Shown: in pieces, positions 9,476 to 17,802 of the stretch
How positions within the stretch are numbered: the stretch's first letter is position 1
Layout: each line of letters begins with the position of its first letter
Assembly: GCA_052035735.1 (NCBI GenBank)
Contig: JBPOHI010000024.1
Span: 21,892-85,891 of the forward strand
Origin: JAGPDF01 sp052035735
GTDB taxonomy: Bacteria > Acidobacteriota > Thermoanaerobaculia > Multivoradales > JAGPDF01
Direction of reading: 5' to 3'
Length of the DNA: 64,000 nt
Made by a program: the position numbers and the translations under genes
Notes under the pieces: model-generated
What the model saw: the letters and a program-made list of their open reading frames with translations, nothing else
The model's database searches: none
What the model was told of the DNA's origin: nothing

Positions 9476-10641
9476 GTCAGCGGCTCGCGCTTCTCGGCGC
9501 CACCGGCTCGATCGGCGCGAGCACGCTCGAAGTCGTGCGGCACCATCCCGAGCGCCTCTCCATTGCGACGCTCGGCGCGCAGGGAAGGAATCCCGAAGCG
9601 CTCGTCGCGCTGGCGCGCGAGTTTCGTCCGCGGCTGCTCGCCGTCGGCGACCCGGAGGTCGCCCGCGCGCTCCGCTCGCAGATGCCGGCCGGCGTCGAGC
9701 TCGCTGCCGGCCCCGAGGCCCTCGTCGCCGCGGCCTCCCATCCCGAAGTCGACAAGGTGGTGGCGGCGATCGTAGGGGCCGCCGGCCTCCCGCCGGTCGC
9801 CGCAGCGCTCGCCGCGGGCAAACCCGTGGCGCTCGCCAACAAGGAGTCGCTGGTCGTCGCCGGCCGGCTGCTGACCGATCTCGCGCGCCGGACCGGCGCC
9901 GAGATCGTGCCGATCGACAGCGAGCACGTGGCGCTCCACCAGGCACTGCGCGCGGGCAGCCGCGACGAGGTGCGCCGGCTGGTCCTGACCGCCTCCGGCG
10001 GACCGTTCCTGCATCGCGATCCGGCGACCTTCGGGAGCATCCGGCGGGAGGAGGCGTTGCGCCATCCGACTTGGTCGATGGGCGCCAAGATCAGCATCGA
10101 CTCCTCGACGCTGATCAACAAGGGGCTCGAGCTCATCGAGGCTTCGCACCTGTTCGGCGTGCGCCCCGACGCCATCGACGTCGTGGTGCATCCGCGCTCG
10201 CTGGTGCACTCGCTGGTCGAGTTCCGCGACGGTTCCTGGCTCGCCCAGCTGTCGCGCAACGACATGATCTTCCCGATCCAGTATGCGCTCGCCTTTCCCG
10301 AGCGCTGGGAAAACGAGTTCCCACGCCTCTCGCTCGCGGAGCTGGGGACGCTCGAATTCCTGCCACTCGACAACCGACGCTTTCCGGCCGTCGAGCTGGC
10401 GCGCGCCAGCCTCGCCGCCGGCGAGAGCGCCCCGGCGGTGCTCAATGCCGTCAACGAGGTGGCGGTGCACGCCTTTCTCGACGGCGAGATCGGGTACCCG
10501 GAGATCGTCGCCACGATCTCGGAAGTGCTCGCGAGTCATTGTCCGGAGGCCCTCGCGGACCTCGACGCCGCGCTCGAATGGGACCGATGGGGGCGCGAGC
10601 GAGCCAGCGAGGTGCTTTCCAAGCGCCGGCGGGCGCGATAG
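9472..10641 (+). CDS. dxr: 1-deoxy-D-xylulose-5-phosphate reductoisomerase
   Basis: This is the second step of the MEP isoprenoid pathway (DXP to MEP, NADPH and divalent-metal dependent), feeding UppS two genes upstream. NADPH binding is shown by LLGATGSIGAST at residues 6-17, and the substrate/metal site by ANKESLVVAG, IVPIDSEHVAL and TASGGPF. Length 389 aa is normal. The ATG at 9472 overlaps the cdsA stop. Confidence 0.94.
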   Translation: MSQRLALLGATGSIGASTLEVVRHHPERLSIATLGAQGRNPEALVALAREFRPRLLAVGDPEVARALRSQMPAGVELAAGPEALVAAASHPEVDKVVAAIVGAAGLPPVAAALAAGKPVALANKESLVVAGRLLTDLARRTGAEIVPIDSEHVALHQALRAGSRDEVRRLVLTASGGPFLHRDPATFGSIRREEALRHPTWSMGAKISIDSSTLINKGLELIEASHLFGVRPDAIDVVVHPRSLVHSLVEFRDGSWLAQLSRNDMIFPIQYALAFPERWENEFPRLSLAELGTLEFLPLDNRRFPAVELARASLAAGESAPAVLNAVNEVAVHAFLDGEIGYPEIVATISEVLASHCPEALADLDAALEWDRWGRERASEVLSKRRRAR

Positions 10642-10655
10642 TCTCCGGCGCCCCC

Positions 10656-11957
10656 ATGCTCCACCTCGCCTCCAATACCGCCGCCTTCATTTTCGCCCTG
10701 GGCGTCATCATCTTCGTTCACGAAGCCGGCCACCTCCTGGTCGCCAAGGCTTTCGGGATGAAGGTGCTCGCCTTCTCGCTCGGCTTCGGCAAGCGCCTGT
10801 TCGGTTGGAAGATCGGCGAAACCGACTACCGCATCTCGCTCGTACCGCTGGGTGGTTACGTCAAGCTCTCCGGCGAAGAGCCGGGGGAGTCGACCGACGA
10901 CCCGCGCGATTTCCTCAACCAGCCGCGCTGGCAGCGGATCCTGGTCTACCTTGCCGGGCCGCTGATGAACGGCGCGCTCTCGATCCTGCTCATCGCCGGC
11001 CTGTTCATGGTCGGCATCGAAGTTCCGGCGCTCCAGAGCGTCCCCTCGGTCATCGGCACGGTCGAGGCCGATTCGCCGGGCGCCGCGGCGGGACTCCAGC
11101 CCGGCGACGAGATCGTGGCGATCGACGGCAAGGAGGTGAGCCGGTGGCAGGACGTGGCGTTCGCCGTGCTCACCGGCATCGGCAAGCCGCTCGAGTTCGA
11201 AGTCGAGCGCAACGGCGCGCGCAGTCGCATGCGCGTCACCCCGGTGAAGCCGGCCGACTTCGATTTCGGCGACGCCGGTATCTACCCGAAGCTGCTGCCG
11301 CGGATCGGCGACATCGTCGCCGGCGGACCGGCCGAGGCCGCGGGCTTCCGGCTTCACGACGAGGTACGAAGTGTCGACGGCCGGCCGCTCGGCAGCCCCG
11401 GCGACTTCGTCGATTACATCGAGCAGCACACCGGCAAGTCGGTCGCCGTCGAGGTGTTGCGCGAGGGTGTGCTGACCCGTCTCGACGTCGTACCGGCCGA
11501 CCAGGGCGGGAAGGGCCGCATCGGAGTCCGCCTGACCGTCGCCCAGCGCTATCCGCCGCTCGCCGCCCTGCGCGAGAGCGTGCGTTTCAACTACGACATT
11601 GCCAAGCAGAGCCTGGCGGTCATCGGCAAGATCTTCAAGCGCGAAGTCGCGGCGAAGAGCGCCCTGGCAGGCCCGATCGAGATCGCCGCCCAGTCCGGCG
11701 CCGCGGCGCGCACCGGCTTCAAGAACCTGCTCTACCTCATGGGCGTGCTGAGCCTGTCGATCGGCCTGCTGAACCTGTTCCCGATCCCGGTGCTCGACGG
11801 CGGCCAGATCACCATCCTGCTGGTCGAAAGTGTCATGCGGCGCGACCTCTCCATGACCGTCAAGGAGCGCATCGCCCAGGTGGGGCTGGCGCTCGTCGTG
11901 CTGCTCATGGTGACGGTGCTCTACTTCGACCTGTCGAAGAATCTGTTCGGCAAGTAG
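10656..11957 (+). CDS. rseP: Site-2 protease RseP (zinc metalloprotease with two PDZ domains)
   Basis: This is an intramembrane zinc protease of the S2P/M50 family that typically cleaves anti-sigma factors and remnant signal peptides. The zinc motif HEAGH lies at about residues 22-26 in the first membrane helix, and the third metal ligand is in NLFPIPVLDGG near the C-terminus. Two periplasmic PDZ domains are visible: one around DSPGAAAGLQPGDEIVAIDG and a second around GGPAEAAGFRLHDEV. Length is 433 aa. The start is the ATG 14 bases after dxr; the ribosome-binding site is poor, so coupling to dxr is likely. It closes the uppS-cdsA-dxr-rseP cluster. Confidence 0.92.
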   Translation: MLHLASNTAAFIFALGVIIFVHEAGHLLVAKAFGMKVLAFSLGFGKRLFGWKIGETDYRISLVPLGGYVKLSGEEPGESTDDPRDFLNQPRWQRILVYLAGPLMNGALSILLIAGLFMVGIEVPALQSVPSVIGTVEADSPGAAAGLQPGDEIVAIDGKEVSRWQDVAFAVLTGIGKPLEFEVERNGARSRMRVTPVKPADFDFGDAGIYPKLLPRIGDIVAGGPAEAAGFRLHDEVRSVDGRPLGSPGDFVDYIEQHTGKSVAVEVLREGVLTRLDVVPADQGGKGRIGVRLTVAQRYPPLAALRESVRFNYDIAKQSLAVIGKIFKREVAAKSALAGPIEIAAQSGAAARTGFKNLLYLMGVLSLSIGLLNLFPIPVLDGGQITILLVESVMRRDLSMTVKERIAQVGLALVVLLMVTVLYFDLSKNLFGK

Positions 11958-11970
11958 CTTCCCTCCCTCG

Positions 11971-12843
11971 CTAGAGCAGGCCGCGCAGCACGGCGAGATC
12001 TCGCGCGTGCCCGAGCTCGTCGTCGCCGAACGGCGTCTCGAGGATCATCGGGGCGTGCCGCAGGCGAGGCTCGGCGAGCAGGCGCCGGAAGGGCTCGACA
12101 CCCAGGCGACCCTCGCCCAGATTCGCGTGGCGGTCCTTGCGCGACCCTAGCTCCCCCACCGAGTCGTTGAGATGCACGCAGCCGACGAGTCCGCAGCCGA
12201 TCTCGCTCTCGAGCTCGGCGAGGAACTCCTCCCAGCCAGCGAGGCTGTCGATCGCGTAGCCGGCAGCGAAGGCATGGCAGGTGTCGAGGCAGACGCCCAA
12301 GCGCTCGCGGCTGCTGGCCTGCTGGCGGATCGCCGCGAGATGCTGTAGACGGCTGCCGAGGACGGTACCCTGGCCGGCGGTGATCTCGAGGAGAATCCGC
12401 GTCGGGCAGTCGCCGATGTCGGCATCGACCGCATCGAGCGACCGGGCGATCGCGGCGAGTCCTGCCTCGACGCCGGCTCCCAGATGCGCCCCGGGATGCA
12501 CGACCAGGGCTGGAACCGCGAGCGCCGCGCAGCGGCGCAACTCGTCGGCGAGTGCCGCGCGCGACTTCGCCAGGATCTGCGGATCGGGCGCGGCGAGGTT
12601 GATGAGGTACGCCGCATGCGCCACCACCGGTCCGATCGCGCTCGCCGCGTGGGCGGCGCGAAAGGCCGCGGCGTCCTCCGGCGCCAGTGGTCGGCTCTGC
12701 CACTGGCTCGGACTCTTGACGAAGATCTGCAGCGCTTCGCAGGCGAGGTCCGTACCCCGCCGGACGCCTTCGACGAAGCCGCCGGCAACCGAGACATGGG
12801 CGCCCAAGGCCGGGGACGGCTGGGAGTTCAGGGTGGGTTTCAT
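11971..12843 (-). CDS. nfo: Endonuclease IV (AP endonuclease)
   Basis: Nfo is a zinc-dependent TIM-barrel endonuclease that cuts 5' of abasic sites. Family features are LGAHVSVAGG at the N-terminus, LQIFVKSPSQW, LLEITAGQG, CLDTCHAFAAGY and CVHLNDSVGELGSRKDRHANLGEG, which supply the His/Glu/Asp ligands of the trinuclear zinc site. ATG at 12843 gives 290 residues; a GTG two codons earlier (12849) is the alternative start. It is convergent with rseP (13-base gap) and divergent from the PASTA gene. Confidence 0.92.
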   Translation of the reverse strand: MKPTLNSQPSPALGAHVSVAGGFVEGVRRGTDLACEALQIFVKSPSQWQSRPLAPEDAAAFRAAHAASAIGPVVAHAAYLINLAAPDPQILAKSRAALADELRRCAALAVPALVVHPGAHLGAGVEAGLAAIARSLDAVDADIGDCPTRILLEITAGQGTVLGSRLQHLAAIRQQASSRERLGVCLDTCHAFAAGYAIDSLAGWEEFLAELESEIGCGLVGCVHLNDSVGELGSRKDRHANLGEGRLGVEPFRRLLAEPRLRHAPMILETPFGDDELGHARDLAVLRGLL

Positions 12844-12906
12844 CGCCACACTCTAGCCGCAGTCGCGGTCGGCCAGGCCCCGCCCGCCTGCTAGACTCCG
12901 CCCACC

Positions 12907-13653
12907 GTGCCTGGGCGTTTCGTGCGGCTCGCGCAAAACCTGCTCTGGGGAGTCGTGCTGCTGGTGGTTTTCGTCGCCTCGGCCTATCTCTCGTTCAACC
13001 TGTTCATCCGCCGGGGCGCGATGACCGTGCCGGAGCTCGCCGGCCTGACCGCCGAAGAGGCGACCCGTCTGCTTACCGACCAGGGTCTGCGCTTCCGCGC
13101 CGCCGAACCCGCTGGCCGCTGGAACGCTGAGGTCGAGGAGGGCCGGGTCATCGAGACCCGGCCGCGCGCCGGCGGCTTCGTCAAACGCGGCAGCGCCGTC
13201 GAAGTGGTGCTGTCGTTGGGTGTGCGCCAGGCGAGCGTGCCCAATCTCGCCGGCAAGGCGATCAGCGCCGCGCAGGTCACCGTCCACGCCGAAGGGCTCG
13301 AGATCGGCGAGACGCTGGCCATCGCCAGCTCCGCTGGCGAGCCCGGAACGATCGTCGGGCAGGACCCGCCACCCAACGCCAGCGTGCCGGCCGGCACCCG
13401 GATCGACCTGCTCGTCGCCCTGGATGCGCCGGCCGACACCTACGTCATGCCCGATCTCGTCTATCGCCGATACGAGCCGGTGCGCGGTTATTTCGAGCGC
13501 GGCGGGTTCCATCTCGGCGCGGTCAAGTTCGAACCGTACGAAGGCATTTCGGACGGCACGATCCTGCGTCAGAATCCGCTGCCGGGGCATCCGCTCCGCC
13601 GCCGGGACGTCATTTCGCTCGTCGTCGCCGCCTCCCAAGGAGCCCTGCCGTGA
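12907..13653 (+). CDS. Membrane-anchored PASTA-domain protein
   Basis: The 248-residue protein has one N-terminal transmembrane helix (about 12-34) and then three successive PASTA-like units, marked by VPELAGLTAEEAT, VPNLAGKAISAAQ and MPDLVYRRYEPVRGY, each followed by a GT-I-QNPLPG type end. PASTA domains bind peptidoglycan stem peptides or beta-lactams. Here they sit on a protein with no kinase or transpeptidase domain. The start is GTG 12907, just after a GCTAGACTCC promoter-like -10. Its stop overlaps the rpe start (GTGA), so it is the first gene of a coupled four-gene operon. The function is inferred to be cell-wall sensing or anchoring. Confidence 0.8.
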   Translation: MPGRFVRLAQNLLWGVVLLVVFVASAYLSFNLFIRRGAMTVPELAGLTAEEATRLLTDQGLRFRAAEPAGRWNAEVEEGRVIETRPRAGGFVKRGSAVEVVLSLGVRQASVPNLAGKAISAAQVTVHAEGLEIGETLAIASSAGEPGTIVGQDPPPNASVPAGTRIDLLVALDAPADTYVMPDLVYRRYEPVRGYFERGGFHLGAVKFEPYEGISDGTILRQNPLPGHPLRRRDVISLVVAASQGALP

Positions 13654-14312
13654 TCGAGATCGCCCCTTCGCTGCTCGCCGCCGACCTCGCCGATCTCGCG
13701 GGAGCGGCCCGCATCTGCGAAGCCGGCGGAGCCGACATCCTGCACATCGATGTGATGGACGGACAGTTCGTCCCCAACCTGACTCTCGGCGCGCCGGTGG
13801 TCGCGGCGCTCGCCCGGCATACGCGCCTGCCGCTCGATGTCCACCTGATGGTCGCCCAGGCGGATCGGCTCGTGGACTCCTTTCTCGAGGCCGGCGCCGC
13901 CCGCATCAGCGTCCATTGGGAGGCCTCCCCTCACCTCGACCGCCTCCTGACACAGATTCGCGCCGGCGGGGCCAAAGCCGGCATCGCGCTCAACCCGGCC
14001 ACGCCGGTCGAGTTGCTATCCGATATCCTTCCGCAGGCCGACTTCGTGCTGCTCATGTCGGTCAATCCGGGATTCGGCGGCCAGGCTTTCCTGCCCTATG
14101 TGCTGGACAAGGCCCGCCGATTGCATTCGACGATTCTGGCGCGCCGCCTCGACCTCTTTCTGGAGATCGACGGCGGCATCGGTCCGGCGAACATCCGCTC
14201 GGCGGTCGACGCCGGGATCCGTACTCTGGTGGCAGGTTCGGCGGTCTTCGGGTCGACGGATCCGGTAGCGGCACAACAGCAGCTTCGAAAGCTCGCGGAG
14301 GGCAGCGTTTGA
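13650..14312 (+). CDS. rpe: Ribulose-phosphate 3-epimerase
   Basis: Rpe interconverts ribulose-5-P and xylulose-5-P in the pentose phosphate pathway. The 220-residue TIM barrel has IAPSLLAADLADL at the N-terminus, the metal ligands in HIDVMDG and DVHLMV, VNPGFGGQAF, EIDGGIG and AGSAVFG at the C-terminal phosphate site. The GTG start overlaps the PASTA gene stop, and its own stop overlaps the following TTG start. Its place among envelope genes is probably only operon history. Confidence 0.93.
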   Translation: MIEIAPSLLAADLADLAGAARICEAGGADILHIDVMDGQFVPNLTLGAPVVAALARHTRLPLDVHLMVAQADRLVDSFLEAGAARISVHWEASPHLDRLLTQIRAGGAKAGIALNPATPVELLSDILPQADFVLLMSVNPGFGGQAFLPYVLDKARRLHSTILARRLDLFLEIDGGIGPANIRSAVDAGIRTLVAGSAVFGSTDPVAAQQQLRKLAEGSV

Positions 14313-15082
14313 ACACCCTACTGATCCGGCGACTCGCAGCGGTGGCACTGGTCGCGGCCCTCTCGGGCCTGGCGACCGGCTGCAAGTCGAACATCGAGAA
14401 CGATCCGATCCTCCGCCTCTCGGCGGCCGAGTCTCTGGCCGAAGGCAAGCGCCTGTTCGCGCTCGAGAAGTACAATCGGGCGCGCCCCTACTTCTCGCAC
14501 GCCTTCGAAGTCGAACCGAACTCGAGCTCGGGCCGCGAGGCCCTGCTGGCGGTCGCCGACTGCTACTCCCTCTCCGGCAGCGACGCCGACCTCATCCAGG
14601 CGGAAGCCAAGTACCGCGACTTTCAGAACCGCTTTCCGACCAGCGATCGAGCCCCTTACGTGCAGTTCCAGATCGCCTCCTCGCTGGCGCGGCGAATCGA
14701 GCGCGCCGACCGCGATCAGGCCGCGACGGTCAAGGCGCGTGAGGCGCTCGAAGACCTGATTCGTCTCTATCCGACGAGTGAATTCGCCGACAAGTCGCGC
14801 GAGCAGCTGATCACGGTGGTCGACAGGCTGGCCGAGCACGAGTTCGTCGTCGGGCGTTTCTATCAGCGCTACGGGGTGCCCGGTGCCGCGGCGAGCCGGA
14901 TCGAGGGCATGCTCAAGAACTACCCCAACTACTCGGGCAAGGACGAGGCGCTTTACTATCTGGGTCGCGCCTATCTCGACCTCGCCCGTCCGGAGGATGC
15001 CAGCGCGACCTTCGCCCGTTTGCGCGAGGAGCACCCCGAGAGCCGCTTCCTGCGCAAGATCCCTGGCAAGAGCGAGTCGTGA
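14309..15082 (+). CDS. bamD: Outer membrane assembly lipoprotein BamD-like
   Basis: This 257-residue lipoprotein candidate starts at TTG 14309, overlapping the rpe stop (TTGA). The signal sequence ends at GLATGC, a recognisable lipobox with the lipidated cysteine at about residue 25. The rest is helical TPR-like repeats (EGKRLFALEKYNRARPYF, AEAKYRDFQNRFPTSD, EALYYLGRAYLDLARPEDA) with the BamD pattern of successive tetratricopeptides. BamD with BamA inserts beta-barrel proteins. bamA is not in the window, so a generic TPR lipoprotein is the alternative. It is coupled to the next TPR gene. Confidence 0.72.
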   Translation: MNTLLIRRLAAVALVAALSGLATGCKSNIENDPILRLSAAESLAEGKRLFALEKYNRARPYFSHAFEVEPNSSSGREALLAVADCYSLSGSDADLIQAEAKYRDFQNRFPTSDRAPYVQFQIASSLARRIERADRDQAATVKAREALEDLIRLYPTSEFADKSREQLITVVDRLAEHEFVVGRFYQRYGVPGAAASRIEGMLKNYPNYSGKDEALYYLGRAYLDLARPEDASATFARLREEHPESRFLRKIPGKSES

Positions 15083-15858
15083 CGGGGCTGGCGCCGCGGG
15101 TGCTGGCTGCCTGCGTAACGGCGCTGTTCGCTGGCGGATGCGCCAGCAGCGGCCCCTTTTGGAGCCAGGCAGATCGTGAGGCGGCCGAGGTCACCGAGCT
15201 GCGCGAGCGCGTCGGCCGGCTGGAAACGCAACTCGCCGCCGCCGCGAGCGAGAATTCGCGACTCGCCGCCCAGGCCGCCGACCTCGGCCGTGAGCTGGCT
15301 CGCCTGCGCGAGGAAGCTTCGTCCACTGTGGAGTCCGCGCAGACTTCGCTCGCCGCCGAAGAGGGCACCGAGCGCCCTGCGCGCGGCCCGCAGCCGGTCA
15401 TCGAACAGAGCGATCTCGACGAGCCTGCGGCTGCGCCCAGCCTGGAGGCCGGCGATTCGGCGTTCCCCCCGCCTGCGGCCGACGAACGAGAGCCCCGCAC
15501 GAGCTACGAGCAGAGTCTGGCACTCCTCGAAGCCGGGCAACCGAAGGAGGCCGAAGCCGGTTTCCGGAGTTTTCTGGCCGAGCATCCGACCTCCGATCTG
15601 GCCGACAACGCCCAGTTCTGGCTCGCCGAATCGGCTCTGCGGCGCGGCGAGATCGCTGCTGCCATGACCGGATTCCGTGCCGTCGTCGAAAACTACCCTG
15701 AAGCCAACAAGGTCCCGGACGCCCTCCTCAAAGTCGGCGCTTGCCTCGCGCTGCTGGGCGAGGCGGAGTCGGCGGCGACGGTCTACCGCGAGCTCCTCGA
15801 GCGCTTTCCGGCAACGGCCGCGGCCGAAACGGCACGCCAGCGCCTCGGGATTCCTTAG
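15079..15858 (+). CDS. cpoB: CpoB/YbgF-like periplasmic coiled-coil TPR protein
   Basis: Of 259 residues, 1-21 form a lipoprotein-like signal ending AGGCASS. Residues about 35-85 form a coiled coil (TELRERVGRLETQL onward), then a Pro/Ala-rich linker precedes a C-terminal run of three TPRs (YEQSLALLEAGQPKEAEAGF, DNAQFWLAESALRRGEI, DALLKVGACLALLGEAESA). This coiled coil plus TPR order is that of CpoB/YbgF, which coordinates septal peptidoglycan synthesis with the Tol-Pal system. The GTG start overlaps the bamD-like gene's stop. The lipidated cysteine is unusual for CpoB, so a related envelope TPR protein is possible. Confidence 0.7.
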   Translation: MTGLAPRVLAACVTALFAGGCASSGPFWSQADREAAEVTELRERVGRLETQLAAAASENSRLAAQAADLGRELARLREEASSTVESAQTSLAAEEGTERPARGPQPVIEQSDLDEPAAAPSLEAGDSAFPPPAADEREPRTSYEQSLALLEAGQPKEAEAGFRSFLAEHPTSDLADNAQFWLAESALRRGEIAAAMTGFRAVVENYPEANKVPDALLKVGACLALLGEAESAATVYRELLERFPATAAAETARQRLGIP

Positions 15859-15949
15859 CCCCCTGCGCGGGGCGCTCTCCGGCCCTTCCGGGAGTCCGGC
15901 CGCTCGCCGCTAACTTCAAGCAGATGCATGGGTTCCGTGGAAGATGCAC

Positions 15950-15978
15950 TTGACACTGTGCACCCCCGCGAGTACCCT
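15950..15978 (+). promoter_or_regulatory. Candidate sigma-70-type promoter of the LysM gene
   Basis: A perfect TTGACA (15950-15955) is followed after 17 bases by TACCCT (15973-15978), which matches the -10 consensus at only three positions. The predicted start site would leave a leader of about 50 bases before the LysM gene ATG at 16036. It lies in the only sizeable gap between cpoB and that gene. Confidence 0.4.
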
Positions 15979-16035
15979 TCGAGGCAAGTTCAAGACGGAA
16001 TGCGCCAGATAGAAACGGCTTCTGGAGGTCGACTC

Positions 16036-17301
16036 ATGGCAAACCGCCATCTCACGGTATTCGCGCTGCTCGGCTCGGCTCTGCTCGCCGGCGTCGCCCT
16101 CGAAGCGGCGGACACCCCGCCGGCCGATCTCAAGTTCGTCGCCGGACACTGGACGGCCTGGGATCCTCCGACGCCGCCGCAAGGGGCGAAAGTCCATGTT
16201 GTGGTCGCCGGCGACACCTTCTGGAGCCTGGCTGCGGCGAACCTCGGCAACCCCTACCTCTGGCCGCAGATCTGGGAAAAGAACCAGTACGTGAGGGACG
16301 CCCATTGGATCTACCCGGGCGATCCCTTGGTGCTCGACCTCGAAGTGACGCCCGCTGCCGAGATCGGCGCCGCCGGCCCCGCCGGGGAATCGGGCGAGGA
16401 GGTCGCCAAAAGCACTTCCGAGGAGACCTTCGCCGCAGACCAGGCGGCAGGCGAAACCCAGACGGCGGATAGCGCGGAGGATCGCGCACCGGGTGGCGCC
16501 GCTGCGATTCCGGGAGTGGCACCGGCCGGCAAGGGGAGTGTTCCGGTCCCGCTCGGGACTCAGGACGACATCTACTGCTCCGGCTTCATCGGCGACACCG
16601 ACGAGGCCTTCGGCTACTCGGTGATCGGCTCGGAGTACGAGGTCCTTTCCCCTCAGCTGAGGAATCCGGTCTACGGCAAGGTCGAGGGAATCTACGGCAC
16701 GGTCGACACGGTCAAGTACCGGCTCACCTCCGGCGACATCGTCTACATCGACGGCGGACGGGCGGCCGGCCTGTCTCCAGGGATGCAGTTCACCGCCGTG
16801 GCCCCGGGCAGGCTCATTCGGCATCCGCTGTCGAACGATGCTCTCGGACGCCAGTACAGCTATGCCGGGCGAGTCCGGGTGCTGTCGGTCCAGGAAGAGG
16901 CCGCGATCGCGGAGATCGTCCAGAGCTGCGACGGCATCTCGGTCGGCATGAAGCTCAAGCCGTTCGAGCAGGAGCCGATTCCTCTCGCCCGCCGCGGATC
17001 GGTGCGACCGGTGACCGACCCGGCGAGCGCCGAGACGTTGACCAGCGCGGCGGTGATCGTCTCTTCGCCGGCCGACCTCGTGAGTCTCGGTCAGGACCAT
17101 GTCGTTTTCATCGATCGTGGCGAGGAGGACGAGGTCCTTCCCGGTGACATTTTCACCATCTACCGCATGAATCGGGCGACGCAACCCCCGGTCGTCCTGG
17201 GCGAGCTCGCTGTGCTCTCGGTGCGGGCGCACACTGCGGTCGCGAAGATCCTCGAGTCGCGCTACCCGGTTTACGTCGGCGACCGGCTCGAACGCAAGTG
17301 A
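16036..17301 (+). CDS. LysM-domain protein, secreted, peptidoglycan-binding
   Basis: The 421-residue protein has a signal peptide (about residues 1-23, ending LEAAD), then a LysM domain at about 55-105 with the typical HVVVAGDTFWSLAAANLG start and PYLWPQIWEKNQYV/HWIYPGDPL end. A low-complexity acidic/Ala-rich linker (about 106-170) precedes a larger C-terminal region of beta character with no family I recognise. LysM binds glycan strands, so the protein probably sits on the cell wall in the periplasm. The ATG at 16036 is chosen because GGAGG lies eight bases upstream and it begins the signal peptide; upstream in-frame starts precede the promoter candidate. Confidence 0.8.
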   Translation: MANRHLTVFALLGSALLAGVALEAADTPPADLKFVAGHWTAWDPPTPPQGAKVHVVVAGDTFWSLAAANLGNPYLWPQIWEKNQYVRDAHWIYPGDPLVLDLEVTPAAEIGAAGPAGESGEEVAKSTSEETFAADQAAGETQTADSAEDRAPGGAAAIPGVAPAGKGSVPVPLGTQDDIYCSGFIGDTDEAFGYSVIGSEYEVLSPQLRNPVYGKVEGIYGTVDTVKYRLTSGDIVYIDGGRAAGLSPGMQFTAVAPGRLIRHPLSNDALGRQYSYAGRVRVLSVQEEAAIAEIVQSCDGISVGMKLKPFEQEPIPLARRGSVRPVTDPASAETLTSAAVIVSSPADLVSLGQDHVVFIDRGEEDEVLPGDIFTIYRMNRATQPPVVLGELAVLSVRAHTAVAKILESRYPVYVGDRLERK

Positions 17302-17346
17302 CCCTCTGGCGGCTCGGCGCGGGGCGCTCGAATCGCCCGCGCCGAG

Positions 17347-17375
17347 TTGCATGACGGACCCTTTTGCGATAGATT
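17347..17375 (+). promoter_or_regulatory. Candidate promoter of the Fis-type regulator gene
   Basis: TTGCAT (17347-17352) and TAGATT (17370-17375) are separated by 17 bases, a good sigma-70-like arrangement. It overlaps an upstream in-frame ATG (17351), which therefore would not be transcribed, and so favours the GTG at 17402 as the start of the downstream gene. Confidence 0.45.
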
Positions 17376-17401
17376 TCACCTTCGAGCAGGGTGAATCCGC
17401 T

Positions 17402-17683
17402 GTGAACCGACAAAACTACAACGGCAGGCTCCACCAGATCGTCGACGAGCTCGTCAGCCAGGGGTTGACCCTGGAGCAGGCTCGTCAAGAGTTCGAACGG
17501 CAGTTCATCACGGCCTCCCTGCGATCCAACGACTGGAACTACTGTCGCTCGGCGCGCAGCCTCGGAGTCCATCGCAACACCCTGCGCAACAAGGTTTCTC
17601 ACTTGGGCATCGGCGGCAGTGAAGGCAAGGGGAAATCAGCGGTTCCCCGTGTCGGCCTGCGACGCCAGTTCCCCAAGGTCTGA
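17402..17683 (+). CDS. Fis-type helix-turn-helix DNA-binding protein
   Basis: This small basic protein (93 aa from GTG 17402) has its C-terminal half matching the Fis/NtrC-type recognition helix region: WNYCRSARSLGVHRNTLRNKVSHLGI, with the amphipathic helix QARQEFERQFITASL before it. Such stand-alone Fis-family proteins are nucleoid or transcription regulators. The frame extends to an ATG at 17351 (110 aa), but that codon lies inside the promoter candidate, so the shorter form is preferred. Its targets are unknown. It is followed by about 120 bases without a clear feature other than the ribosome-binding site of the next gene. Confidence 0.7.
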   Translation: MNRQNYNGRLHQIVDELVSQGLTLEQARQEFERQFITASLRSNDWNYCRSARSLGVHRNTLRNKVSHLGIGGSEGKGKSAVPRVGLRRQFPKV

Positions 17684-17802
17684 CCCGAAGCACCCGAAAA
17701 CAACCAACCACACACACTGAACGTCGGCGGCTCCCTATCCGGGAAGCGGCTCATTCGCGACCTTTACCGGCCGCTGACGACAGTCTCATTCGGAGGCGAC
17801 GC

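Noticed and set aside
15859..15905. GC-rich hairpins after cpoB as a terminator
   Set aside because: Short stems with no following T-run, and little reason to separate them from chance in such G+C-rich DNA.
17351..17401. Upstream ATG extension of the Fis-type gene
   Set aside because: The ATG lies inside the predicted -35 element, so it would be upstream of the transcript.
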